Source: Gemmiger formicilis
Lineage (GTDB): Bacteria > Bacillota > Clostridia > Oscillospirales > Ruminococcaceae
DNA length: 64,000 nucleotides
Reading direction: 5' to 3'
Assembly: GCF_900167555.1 (NCBI RefSeq)
Contig: NZ_FUYF01000006.1
Coordinates: 121,680 to 185,679 of the forward strand
Shown here: positions 32,384 to 40,317 of the stretch, in pieces
Position numbering within the stretch: position 1 is the stretch's first letter
How the letters are laid out: every line of letters starts with the position of its first letter
Made by a program: the position numbers and the translations under genes
Notes under the pieces: generated by a model
What the model saw: only the letters and a program-made list of their open reading frames with translations
Databases searched by the model: none
Told to the model about the DNA's origin: nothing

Positions 32384-33433
32384 TTACAGGTAATTTTTCA
32401 GGTCGCTCCTGTTCGTGGCGCAGCGCTCGGCGGCCTCGCGGGTGATGCGGCCTGTGCTGACAAGGCGGGCCAGGTCGGCGTTCAGGCTGTGCATACCAAG
32501 GGCCGCGCCGGATTGCAGGATGCTCGGGATCTGGTAGCACTTGCCCTCGCGGATCAGGTTTGCGACGGCGTCGGTGCCCACCAGAATCTCCGTGGCGGCG
32601 CAGCGGCCCTTGCCGACGGCCAGCGGCAGCAGCTGCTGGGTGATGACGCCGCGCAGCACGGCGGCCAGCTGGCCGCGGATCTGATTCTGCGCACCGGCAG
32701 GGCAGACGTCGATGATACGGTCGATCGTCTGCGCCGCGCCGATGGTGTGCAGCGTGCTCATGACAAGATGTCCGGTCTCGGCAGCCGTGACGGCAGCGGA
32801 AATCGTCTCATAGTCGCGCATCTCGCCGACGAGGATGACGTCGGGGTCCTCACGCAGGGCGCTGCGCAGCGCCGAAGCAAAGCTGCGCACATCGGCGCCG
32901 ACCTCGCGCTGGTGGATCAGCGAGCAGCGGCCCTGATAGACGTACTCAATGGGGTCCTCAATCGTGATGATGTGGTCGCTGCGCGTCTTATTGATGTGGT
33001 CGATCATGGCGGCCAGCGTGGTGGATTTGCCGCTGCCCGTGGGGCCGGTGACCAGGATCAGGCCGCGCGGCTCGTCGGCCAGCTTTGTCAGAACGGGCGG
33101 CATGGCCAGCTCCTCCAAGGTCGGGATGGAGTCGTTCAGCAGGCGCAGTGTGGCCGCGGCCCTGCCCTGCTGGTAAAAGACGTTCACACGGCTGCGGGTA
33201 CCGTCGGGCGCGACAAGCGCAAAGTCTGCGTCGATGCGCTCCGATGTGATGGCCTCGCGGTGGGCCTCGTCCATCAGGCTCAAAATCAGTGAGCGCGTCT
33301 CTGCCGCCGAAAGCTGGACCGGTGCCTCCGCCAGATGCCCGTCGATACGGAACATCAGCGGCAGCCCCTCGGAGATATGAATATCGCTGGCCTTGCTGTT
33401 CCGCGCCAGCGCGGTGAGTTCATGGATCTGCAT
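32384..33433 (-). CDS. pilT: Type IV pilus retraction ATPase PilT
   Basis: A 349-residue hexameric ATPase that depolymerises the pilus. Walker A is GPTGSGKSTTL, the Asp box IITIEDPIEYVY, Walker B DPDVILVGEMRD, and the His box GHLVMSTLHT. AVANLIREGK is the AIRNLIRE-like motif specific to PilT. The start is the second Met (ATG at 33433, CGGGAGGAG site). It is the last gene of the leftward operon, overlapped upstream by four bases with the preceding frame only if the earlier Met is used. Presence of PilT means the system can twitch or retract. Confidence 0.95.
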   Translation of the reverse strand: MQIHELTALARNSKASDIHISEGLPLMFRIDGHLAEAPVQLSAAETRSLILSLMDEAHREAITSERIDADFALVAPDGTRSRVNVFYQQGRAAATLRLLNDSIPTLEELAMPPVLTKLADEPRGLILVTGPTGSGKSTTLAAMIDHINKTRSDHIITIEDPIEYVYQGRCSLIHQREVGADVRSFASALRSALREDPDVILVGEMRDYETISAAVTAAETGHLVMSTLHTIGAAQTIDRIIDVCPAGAQNQIRGQLAAVLRGVITQQLLPLAVGKGRCAATEILVGTDAVANLIREGKCYQIPSILQSGAALGMHSLNADLARLVSTGRITREAAERCATNRSDLKNYL

Positions 33434-33450
33434 GGCAGTTACTCCTCCCG

Positions 33451-35139
33451 TCACTCCTCATAGAACGTGATCTTCAGCAGCTCCTCGGGGGTGGTTTCGC
33501 CCTCGCGGACGAGCTGCAGGGCGGCCTCGCGCAGGCTCGTCATGCCCTGGCTGCGGCGGGCGGCCTCGGTCAGCTGCGCCTGCGTTGCCCCGGCAGAAAT
33601 CAGTTCGCGCAGCTCACGGTTGATGATGACCAGCTCGTGGATGGCGATACGCCCGCGGTAGCCCGTGCCGTTGCACTGGGTACAGCCCGTGCCGCGGCGC
33701 ACAAACGGGATGTCAGGCCCTAAATAGGTGCGCTCCTCCGCCGTGACCGGCATCTGCTTGGCGCAGTGTGGGCAGACGCGGCGCATCAGACGCTGAGCCA
33801 CGAGGCCCGCGACGGAGTTTGCGATCATGTACCGCTCGACACCCATATCCTCCAAACGGACAATGGACGACAGTGCGTCGTTTGTGTGCAGCGTTGAGAA
33901 AACCATGTGGCCCGTGATGGCCGCACGCACCGAGATGGACGCTGTCTCGGCGTCGCGCGTCTCGCCGACCATGATGACGTCGGGGTCCTGGCGCAGCAGG
34001 GCGCGCAGACCGCTCTCAAACGTCAGGCCGGCAATGTTGTTGACCTGCGTCTGGTTGATGCGGGCCAGGTTGCGCTCCACGGGGTCCTCGATCGTCGAGA
34101 CGTTGACCTGCCGCTCGGCAATCGTCTGCAGGACCATGTACAGCGTCGTCGTTTTGCCGGAGCCTGTCGGTCCAGTCAGGTAGACGATGCCGTTCGGGCG
34201 GTTCAGCAGCGGCAGAAAGCGCTTGTAGGTCTCGTCGTTCATGCCGAAATGGCCGGCATTTTTGATGTAAGTGTTGCTGGACAGAATACGCAGAACGGCC
34301 TTCTCGCCAAAGACCGTCGGCAGGATCGAAACACGGACGTTGACGTCGGGGCCGGTCTCGAGGCGCGCGCGGAAGTGGCCGTCCTGCGGGATGCGGTGCT
34401 CGGCAATGTCAAGGTTCGACATGATTTTGATACGCGCGATCAGCGGCTGGTGCAAAGCACGCTGCAGCGTCACATAGTCAATAATGACGCCGTCGATGCG
34501 CATACGGACCTTCGTCTCGCCCTCGAACGGCTCGATGTGAATATCCGACGCCGTCGTCGTGACGGCACGCTGTACGAGGCTGTTCAGCAGACGGATGATG
34601 GGCGCGTCGAGGTCGCCGCCCTCGGCAGTCATGTCGATGGCCAGATCCTCGGTCTGGGCGGCGGCCATGTCGCTGTCGTTGGCGGTGCGGGCCGCCTTGC
34701 GGGCGCTGACCTCGGCGTAATAGTAGCGGATGGCGCGGCGCAGCGGCTCCAGCTCGGCCAGCACGATCTCCGGTTCGAGGCCGGTCAGCTGGCGGATGTC
34801 CTCAAGGGCGTAGTAGTTCAGCGGGTCGTTGGCGGCAATCGTCAGCGCGCGCGGACTTTGCGCAATCGGCAGCATATCGTACTTCTGCGCAAGCTCCTGC
34901 GGGACCTTCTCAACGGCGGTCACATCGACGTTGGTGTGCTCGATGTCGATCATTTTAAGCTGGAGGCGCTGGGCCAGTGCCTCCAGGACCTGGCGCTCAT
35001 TGACGTAGCCAAGCTCCTGCAAAGCCTGGCCGACGCGCAGGTCGCGGTGCTCTTTCTGGTAGGCAAGGGCGGTGTTCAGCTGGTCGGGCGTGATATAGCC
35101 GAACTCGATCAGAACGTCGCCGAGGCGGATGTTTTTCAC
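33451..35139 (-). CDS. pilB: Type IV pilus assembly ATPase PilB
   Basis: A 562-residue extension ATPase. The N-terminal MshEN-like domain (LGDVLIEFGYITPDQLNTAL, then LGYVNERQVLEALAQRLQL) may bind a nucleotide second messenger such as c-di-GMP; that is family knowledge. The C-terminal ATPase has Walker A GPTGSGKTTTLY, IEDPVE, QDPDVIMVGETRD and FSTLHTNDA. It also has the four-cysteine zinc clamp CPHC...CTQCNGTGYRG found in PilB/GspE. The start overlaps the pilO stop by four bases. Confidence 0.95.
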   Translation of the reverse strand: MKNIRLGDVLIEFGYITPDQLNTALAYQKEHRDLRVGQALQELGYVNERQVLEALAQRLQLKMIDIEHTNVDVTAVEKVPQELAQKYDMLPIAQSPRALTIAANDPLNYYALEDIRQLTGLEPEIVLAELEPLRRAIRYYYAEVSARKAARTANDSDMAAAQTEDLAIDMTAEGGDLDAPIIRLLNSLVQRAVTTTASDIHIEPFEGETKVRMRIDGVIIDYVTLQRALHQPLIARIKIMSNLDIAEHRIPQDGHFRARLETGPDVNVRVSILPTVFGEKAVLRILSSNTYIKNAGHFGMNDETYKRFLPLLNRPNGIVYLTGPTGSGKTTTLYMVLQTIAERQVNVSTIEDPVERNLARINQTQVNNIAGLTFESGLRALLRQDPDVIMVGETRDAETASISVRAAITGHMVFSTLHTNDALSSIVRLEDMGVERYMIANSVAGLVAQRLMRRVCPHCAKQMPVTAEERTYLGPDIPFVRRGTGCTQCNGTGYRGRIAIHELVIINRELRELISAGATQAQLTEAARRSQGMTSLREAALQLVREGETTPEELLKITFYEE

Positions 35140-35909
35140 GGCTGTACGCCTCCTTTGTCACAGAGGATCACGTTCAGGGATACATTGAACGCCGTGGCCG
35201 TCACGGCGCTGCCGTCGGTGTCGGCGAAGCTGCGGGTATCGATGGAGAAGGATACAAGCTGTACGGACGGGTAGTTCGCGGCCATGTCGTCCAGCATCGA
35301 AAGAAAATCACTGTCCTCGCCCGTGCAGCAGAAGCTGATCGCCACGCTGCGGTAATAGCCCGGCTGGTCATAGTCCAAGATGAGGTCGGAGGCTAAGATC
35401 TGCTGCAAAATGGCGTTGCCCTGGGCCGTCGTGTCGGCGGTGTCGGCGGTGATGCTGTCGTCGTCACTGTCGTCGTCACCGGCAAAGACGGACGCGGCTG
35501 CGCTGGGGGCAGCGCTCTGTCCGGCGTTCTCACTGGCGGTATAATAGGTAAGGCTCTGGGTCACGGGCTCGCCGATGGTCAGCGAGTCGGGCTGTAAATT
35601 GTGGTTCAGCTCCAGGCTTGTCACCAGCGTGTCCAGCTCGTCACTGCTCAGCAGGCTGTAGTAGCTGGCGTTGGCGGTCTGCAGTTCGCCCCAGTTGTTG
35701 TTTTTCTCGGCGGCGTAGGTGCCGGCCAGCATGATCGCATCCTGCATGGAGGTCTGGGCGTCCTGCGCCTCGCGCAGATCGGCGTCGGCCTGCTGGTGGT
35801 TCTCAAGGCCCGGAATCAGCAGGAACCGGACAAAAAGCACAACGAACGCCAGCATCAGAACGACGTACAGCAGAATTTTATCGCGCTTTGTCATTGGTGC
35901 AATTTCCAT
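35136..35909 (-). CDS. PilO-like pilus alignment protein
   Basis: A 257-residue protein with one N-terminal membrane helix (ILLYVVLMLAFVVLFVRFLL) followed by a coiled coil (ENHQQADADLREAQDAQ...). A ferredoxin-like outer domain follows, interrupted by an acidic Ser/Asp linker (GDDDSDDDSITAD). This is the layout of PilO, which joins PilN and the inner platform. The order pilM-pilN-pilO-pilB is classical. GGAGGGC precedes the start. Identification rests on topology and gene order, as PilO sequences diverge quickly. Confidence 0.8.
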   Translation of the reverse strand: MEIAPMTKRDKILLYVVLMLAFVVLFVRFLLIPGLENHQQADADLREAQDAQTSMQDAIMLAGTYAAEKNNNWGELQTANASYYSLLSSDELDTLVTSLELNHNLQPDSLTIGEPVTQSLTYYTASENAGQSAAPSAAASVFAGDDDSDDDSITADTADTTAQGNAILQQILASDLILDYDQPGYYRSVAISFCCTGEDSDFLSMLDDMAANYPSVQLVSFSIDTRSFADTDGSAVTATAFNVSLNVILCDKGGVQP

Positions 35910-35920
35910 AGCGCCCTCCT

Positions 35921-36490
35921 TTACTGCTGCGGCGCTGCCAGCACACAGCGCAGATCGATGGAATAGCCGTCGTCATCGGCCTTGTAGCCGGTGTAGCTGA
36001 CGGTGGAAAACACCCCGCAGTTCTGCAGGGAACGGATGTAGGCCGGAATGTCGATGACCTGGGAGGAGTTCGCGTTAAAGAGCAGCTCGCCCGTCGATGC
36101 GTTGTAGTCGGTAAACTGGATCGTGATGCCGGACCCGCCGGCAGCCTCGACCCGGTGCAGCAGACTGCTGGTCACGTCGGGATAGCTGTTCAGCAGCTCG
36201 GTCATCCCGTCGGAATAGTCGGTCAGCGAGCGGAACTGCGCCGCAGACTCGGAATCCTGCGTTGCGGCGCGGTATGGCTCGGTATTGTCGCTGCACCAGT
36301 TCAGGATGTCCTCCCGCTGGCTTTTCAGCATCGAGGTGTGCAGCGTCAGCACACCCCAGCCCAGCATGGAGACAGCCACGACAGCAAGGCCGGGCACCAG
36401 CGTCCGCAGGCCCTGGCTGCGGGACTCCGACTTGGCCGCACCGGCGGCCTTCTGCCAGCGCAGATAAAAGTTGTTCTGTTTCATAGCCAT
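35921..36490 (-). CDS. PilN-like pilus alignment protein
   Basis: A 189-residue protein with a short cytoplasmic tail (MAMKQNNFYLRWQKAAG), one membrane helix (LVPGLAVVAVSMLGWGVLTL), a coiled-coil segment and a small alpha/beta outer domain. In PilN the cytoplasmic tail docks in PilM. Here NNFYLRW occupies the usual N-N-L/I-N motif region. ATG 36490 or 36484 are both possible. It is followed 11 bases later by pilO. Assigned by topology and order. Confidence 0.78.
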   Translation of the reverse strand: MAMKQNNFYLRWQKAAGAAKSESRSQGLRTLVPGLAVVAVSMLGWGVLTLHTSMLKSQREDILNWCSDNTEPYRAATQDSESAAQFRSLTDYSDGMTELLNSYPDVTSSLLHRVEAAGGSGITIQFTDYNASTGELLFNANSSQVIDIPAYIRSLQNCGVFSTVSYTGYKADDDGYSIDLRCVLAAPQQ

Positions 36491-36528
36491 AATGATAAGC
36501 CCCCGGGGCAAGTATTTGCAGGTAAAAA

Positions 36529-37422
36529 TCAGCGTGCGATCAGGTTGCCCGCCGCGTAGAGCACATCGGCCAGCGCGGTGCCGGACGGCAGCTTGACGGT
36601 GGGTGAATCCGGGAAGCGGTCCACCTGCAGGCCCAGCGCCTCACAGCCCGGGCGGCAGACCGCAAGGTCGTCCGCCGTGGAACCGGCAAAGCAGACCGTC
36701 TCAATGCGGTGCTCGCTCTTGCTGGTCGTGTGGAACTGGATCAGGCCCGAGAGCTTCTGCGCGATCTCGGTGCCGGACTCCGCCGAGCCGCGCGGGTTGA
36801 ACAGGCGGCTGCGGGTCGAGTAGGTGTACTGCCCCTGCACAAACAGGCAGGCAGAGATCGTGTCATCGTCAAATTGCAGCAGCACGAAGGTTTTTTGCTG
36901 CAAATCGGGGATCGTGCGCACGGCCTTGATCGGAGCGGCCAGCCCTAAGTCGATGCTGTACAGCTTGAAGCCGACGGCCTTGGCCAGCGCGTCGTACCCG
37001 GCAATGACGCTCTGCTCCACGCGGGTGGCCAGCACGGTATCCACGCGGGTCCTGGCATCGCGGGAGAGCAGCATGTAGTCGTCCAGCGGAGCCTTGACCT
37101 CGGCGCCGCCGCTGGCAAGCTCATGGGAGAGCACGGCCATCCGCTTTTTCTCGCTCATGGCGGGCAGCGTCAGGATGCGGTGCATGAACTGGCTGCCGCC
37201 TGCAATCAGCGCCACGCGGTTCATCGGCAGCTTGTTGGCGGTGAAAAACTCTTTGAGCGCGGCGGTCAGGTCCGCCTCGTTTGTGATGACGCCGTTGATC
37301 AGGCAGCCCTCGGGCAGCTCGGTCTGGGCGGCGGAGACAACGCGCACCCCGCTGCCCGTGGGCGTGCCGACGGCGGCATACACCGTGCGGCTGCACAGAT
37401 ATAAAGAGGTAAGAAGTGCCAT
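36529..37422 (-). CDS. PilM-like actin-fold pilus protein
   Basis: A 297-residue cytoplasmic protein of the ASKHA/actin fold. Regions are VALIAGGSQFMHRIL, FKLYSIDLGLAAPIKAV, FVLLQFDDDTISACLFV and VCFAGSTADDLAV, which correspond to phosphate-binding and connector strands. PilM carries PilN's tail and links the ATPases to the membrane complex. The N-terminal phosphate-1 motif is weakly conserved, so nucleotide binding is uncertain. Start at ATG 37422 (GGGAGGCCCACC site). The longer frame upstream overlaps pilC and is not needed. Confidence 0.78.
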   Translation of the reverse strand: MALLTSLYLCSRTVYAAVGTPTGSGVRVVSAAQTELPEGCLINGVITNEADLTAALKEFFTANKLPMNRVALIAGGSQFMHRILTLPAMSEKKRMAVLSHELASGGAEVKAPLDDYMLLSRDARTRVDTVLATRVEQSVIAGYDALAKAVGFKLYSIDLGLAAPIKAVRTIPDLQQKTFVLLQFDDDTISACLFVQGQYTYSTRSRLFNPRGSAESGTEIAQKLSGLIQFHTTSKSEHRIETVCFAGSTADDLAVCRPGCEALGLQVDRFPDSPTVKLPSGTALADVLYAAGNLIAR

Positions 37423-37444
37423 GGTGGGCCTCCCGGAATAGAAT

Positions 37445-38656
37445 TTAAATCGCACCGCTCGACGCGCCGATGGTGCCGTAGGACTGGTAGATGGGCACGA
37501 TGACCGCGGCCACGACGCCGCCGACCACGAGACCCATAACAACGATCATAACGGGCTCCAGCAGCGTGACAAGGCGCTTGGTCGCCATCTCGGCCTCATA
37601 GTCGAGCGTCTCGCTGATGGTCGCCAGCAGGCTGTCCAGCTTGCCGGTCTCCTCGCCGACAGCGACGGAGGAGGAGAGCTTCACTTCAAAACCGTCGATG
37701 CCCGCAATCGCCTCCGACAGGCTGTGGCCTGCGCGGATGCTGTCCAGCGCGTCACCGAACTGGCTCTCGATCCAGCGGTTGCCGATGGCGTCGCGTGCCG
37801 CGGCCAGTGTCGTGATGATGGGCACGCCGCTGCCGTACAGGTTGGACAGCGTGCTGGCAAAGCGCGCCGTGCAGATCTTGCGGTTCAGCACGCCGACCAC
37901 CGGCGCGTGCAGGATGAAGCGGTCCCACTGGCGGCGGACCTTCGGCTGCGCCAGCAGGAGCTTGCCGCCAAAGACGATGAGCGCCGCCACGACGAGCAGC
38001 ACCGGCCAGTTGGCACCGACAAAGTCGCTGACGTCAAACAGCAGCTGGGTCAGGAACGGCAGGGTCTCCATCTGGTCAAACATCGGTTTGAACTGCGGCA
38101 GAACAAAGGTCATCAAAATCGCAATAACGCCGACGATCAGCACGGACAGGATAATGGGGTACATCATGCTGTTGCCGACCTGCTGGTTCATCTTGTGCTC
38201 GCGCTCATAGTAGGTCGCCATGCGGGCGCAGGCGTGGTCGATGCTGCCGGTGCCCTCGGCGCTGCGGACCATGGCCAGCAGCAGGGTGGGGAACGCGGGT
38301 GCGCAGGACTCCATCGCATCGGACAGCGGCACGCCCTTGCGCAGCTCGCTCAGGATGGCCTCGTACAGGGCCTTCTGGCGAGCGTCGATGGTGCGCTCGT
38401 CCGCCATGATGCGGAACGCACGCACCAGCGGCACACCGGCAGTCAGCAGGGTGCCCAGGTTGCGGCAGAAATCCGCCAGCACGGCGGTTTTCAGCGGGCG
38501 GAACGTCGCGAGGGCCTTCTGGGCCTCCTGCGCGTCGGTCATGTACAGGCCGTCATTGCGCAGCTTGGCGTAGAGCGCCTCCTCGCTGGGGGCCTCAAGC
38601 AGTCCGCGGACGGTCTTGCCCTTCTCATTGGTGGCAGTATAACGAAAACGTGGCAT
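37445..38656 (-). CDS. pilC: Type IV pilus platform protein PilC
   Basis: A 403-residue inner-membrane platform of the GspF/PilC family with three or four membrane helices and two repeated cytoplasmic four-helix domains. Conserved FCRNLGTLLTAGVPLVRAF and ARFASTLSNLYGSGVPIITT mark the two repeats. VGEETGKLDSLLATISE and EPVMIVVMGLVVGGVVAAVI end the protein. ATG 38656 has CGGAGGAA in front; the upstream frame is a class B repeat. It couples PilB/PilT rotation to pilin insertion. Confidence 0.95.
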   Translation of the reverse strand: MPRFRYTATNEKGKTVRGLLEAPSEEALYAKLRNDGLYMTDAQEAQKALATFRPLKTAVLADFCRNLGTLLTAGVPLVRAFRIMADERTIDARQKALYEAILSELRKGVPLSDAMESCAPAFPTLLLAMVRSAEGTGSIDHACARMATYYEREHKMNQQVGNSMMYPIILSVLIVGVIAILMTFVLPQFKPMFDQMETLPFLTQLLFDVSDFVGANWPVLLVVAALIVFGGKLLLAQPKVRRQWDRFILHAPVVGVLNRKICTARFASTLSNLYGSGVPIITTLAAARDAIGNRWIESQFGDALDSIRAGHSLSEAIAGIDGFEVKLSSSVAVGEETGKLDSLLATISETLDYEAEMATKRLVTLLEPVMIVVMGLVVGGVVAAVIVPIYQSYGTIGASSGAI

Positions 38657-38702
38657 GAGGGAGATTCCTCCGAAAGAAATAGATGAAAGGCTGATTCCCT
38701 TG

Positions 38703-38762
38703 GCCCCCTCTGGCGCAAGCGCCACCTCCCCCGTACCGGGGGAGCCTGTCTCGCAGAGGGAG
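38703..38762. repeat. Class B repeat between pilD and pilC
   Basis: TGGCGCAAGCGCCA and CCTCCCCC/GGGGGAGC hairpins within arms CCCTCT...AGAGGG. Confidence 0.6.
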
Positions 38763-38772
38763 GCAAGGAGTA

Positions 38773-39564
38773 TCACAAAAACGCGCAGTACCATTCCAAA
38801 ACGGGCCCGCCAAACAGCATCGCGATCACAATGCCCGCACACAGAAACGGGCCGAAGGCGAAGTGGTCCTTCTTCCCTGCCTTTTTGGCGGCCAGCAGGT
38901 ATATGCCGTACATACCGCCAAAAACAATGCTGAAAAACATCGCCAGCAGCGTATTCTGCCAGCCCAGGAACAGCCCGGTGGCTGCCATCAGCTTGATGTC
39001 GCCGCCGCCGAACGCGCCGTCGATGACAAGGCAGAGCAGAAACATCGGCACACTGACGCAGAGCGCACCGATGACGTGCGGCAGCCAGTCGGCAGGGGAG
39101 AGCAGCACGCTCACCGCGCCGCAGACCGCCAGCGCCAGATTCAGCCGGTCCGGGATGGTCTGCGTCTCGGCATCAATGAGTGAAACGCTCAGCAAGATCC
39201 CGCAGACCGCCAGCGCCAGCAGCGCGGCCCAGCTCATGCCGAACAGCCCGCCCGGCAGGGCGTAGGCAGCGCCGTACCGCCAAGTGCAGCCCAGCGCCAG
39301 CACGCCGCCCAGAAGCTCCACCAGCAGGTACCGCGCCGGAATGTGCGCACCGCAGTGGCGGCATCGCCCGCGCAAGAATAACCAGCTGAACACAGGCACT
39401 AAGTCCGGCGCACCCAGCGTGTGGCCGCACTGCGGGCATACGCTGCGGCCCTTCAGCGGGTCCATGCCCCGCGGCAGCCGCCACGCGACGACGTTCATAA
39501 AGCTGAACAGCGCCGCGCCCAGCAGAAAACGAATGAGTCCCAGCAGAAGCTCAAGCAGCAGCAT
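38773..39564 (-). CDS. pilD: Prepilin peptidase / N-methyltransferase PilD
   Basis: A 263-residue polytopic aspartic protease. The N-terminal zinc-binding methylase domain has CPQCGHTL and CRHCGAH plus SFMNVVAWRLPRG. The two catalytic aspartates lie in SLIDAETQTIPD and in GGGDIKLMAATGLFLGW (GxGD). It cuts the prepilin leader and methylates the new N-terminus, so it should act on the giant prepilin and the three minor prepilins encoded across the divergent promoter. ATG 39564 lies inside the end of the preceding gene (14-base overlap). Confidence 0.95.
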   Translation of the reverse strand: MLLLELLLGLIRFLLGAALFSFMNVVAWRLPRGMDPLKGRSVCPQCGHTLGAPDLVPVFSWLFLRGRCRHCGAHIPARYLLVELLGGVLALGCTWRYGAAYALPGGLFGMSWAALLALAVCGILLSVSLIDAETQTIPDRLNLALAVCGAVSVLLSPADWLPHVIGALCVSVPMFLLCLVIDGAFGGGDIKLMAATGLFLGWQNTLLAMFFSIVFGGMYGIYLLAAKKAGKKDHFAFGPFLCAGIVIAMLFGGPVLEWYCAFL

Positions 39565-40030
39565 GGCCCACCCCCGCGCCGTATTGCAGCCGGTCCTCCG
39601 CGCGGAAAACGCGGTAACCGTCGTCGGCATCATAGATGGCGTACATGCCGTTCTCCTGATACAAGAGCCGCTGCACGGTGTAGCCGTTCGGGTCGATCTG
39701 CAAAAGCGTCACTGTGCCGGGCAGTGAGCCCAGCGTGCGGATTTCCTCGGCGATGCCGTCCGCAAAGCCGTCCGCGCTTGTCTGGTCGGCGAACGTCTGC
39801 CCGGCGGAGTAGCACTGGGCAGACACGGCACTGGCCGCCAGCCGCGCAGCCTTGACCTGAGCCAGGGCCTCCCGCGCACGGGCCTGATAGCGCAGCTCCG
39901 CCGCGCCGGTCACAATAGTATACAGGACAGCGCCCAGCGCCAGCAGTACGGCGAGCTTTTCCGCAAACGCAGCTTTGGCCCAGCGTTCCCCGGTATGGCG
40001 CAGCCATGCGCCCAGTCGTGCTGCCAGCAT
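39551..40030 (-). CDS. Pilin-like single-membrane protein, first gene of the pilus operon
   Basis: A 159-residue protein with a 30-residue basic N-terminus, one hydrophobic helix (KLAVLLALGAVLYTIVTGAAEL), a continuing amphipathic helix (YQARAREALAQVKAARLAAS) and a small globular domain of about 85 residues. This is the shape of a type IV pilin. However, there is no G-(F/M)-T-L-x-E processing site before the helix. It may be an unprocessed assembly factor or a diverged minor pilin. AGAGGATG precedes ATG 40030, and the operon promoter is about 40 bases upstream. Not assigned to a named family. Confidence 0.65.
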   Translation of the reverse strand: MLAARLGAWLRHTGERWAKAAFAEKLAVLLALGAVLYTIVTGAAELRYQARAREALAQVKAARLAASAVSAQCYSAGQTFADQTSADGFADGIAEEIRTLGSLPGTVTLLQIDPNGYTVQRLLYQENGMYAIYDADDGYRVFRAEDRLQYGAGVGHAAA

Positions 40031-40067
40031 TGTTACACATCCTCTACCATATAATAACACGCTATTT

Positions 40068-40096
40068 AGTATACCGTGCCGGGCCTGTATTTGCAA
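40068..40096 (-). promoter_or_regulatory. Promoter of the leftward pilus assembly operon
   Basis: Minus strand TTGCAA (40091-40096), 17-base spacer, TATACT (40068-40073). Confidence 0.8.
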
Positions 40097-40108
40097 GAAA
40101 TTTCGCGA
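40091..40108 (-). promoter_or_regulatory. 18-base element overlapping the -35 box, leftward copy
   Basis: Minus strand TCGCGAAATTTCTTGCAA. It matches the copy at 40210-40227 in 15 of 18 positions (all three differences A/G). Both copies end in the -35 hexamer of their promoter. Confidence 0.6.
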
Positions 40109-40209
40109 AAAAAAACTCTGTTTTCTTGTTCAAAGCTAACGGAAATTATGGCGGAATCGTGCACAACTTGCCGCTGACCTACTATATTTGGTATAAATTT
40201 GCTGAAATC

Positions 40210-40227
40210 TCGCGGAGTTTCTTGCGA
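40210..40227 (+). promoter_or_regulatory. 18-base element overlapping the -35 box, rightward copy
   Basis: TCGCGGAGTTTCTTGCGA. Same placement relative to its promoter as the leftward copy, giving the 290-base divergent region two-fold symmetry. Suggests one regulator for both operons. Confidence 0.6.
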
Positions 40228-40250
40228 AAACGTCACATTCCGAGTATAAT
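40222..40250 (+). promoter_or_regulatory. Promoter of the giant prepilin operon
   Basis: TTGCGA (40222-40227), 17-base spacer, TATAAT (40245-40250). The leader is about 60 bases with a GGGAG site before ATG 40318. Confidence 0.85.
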
Positions 40251-40317
40251 GACAATATATATAATCTGGTATTGTGTCTAATTGTAACCTTTCACCGGAG
40301 AAACGACGGGAGCATCT

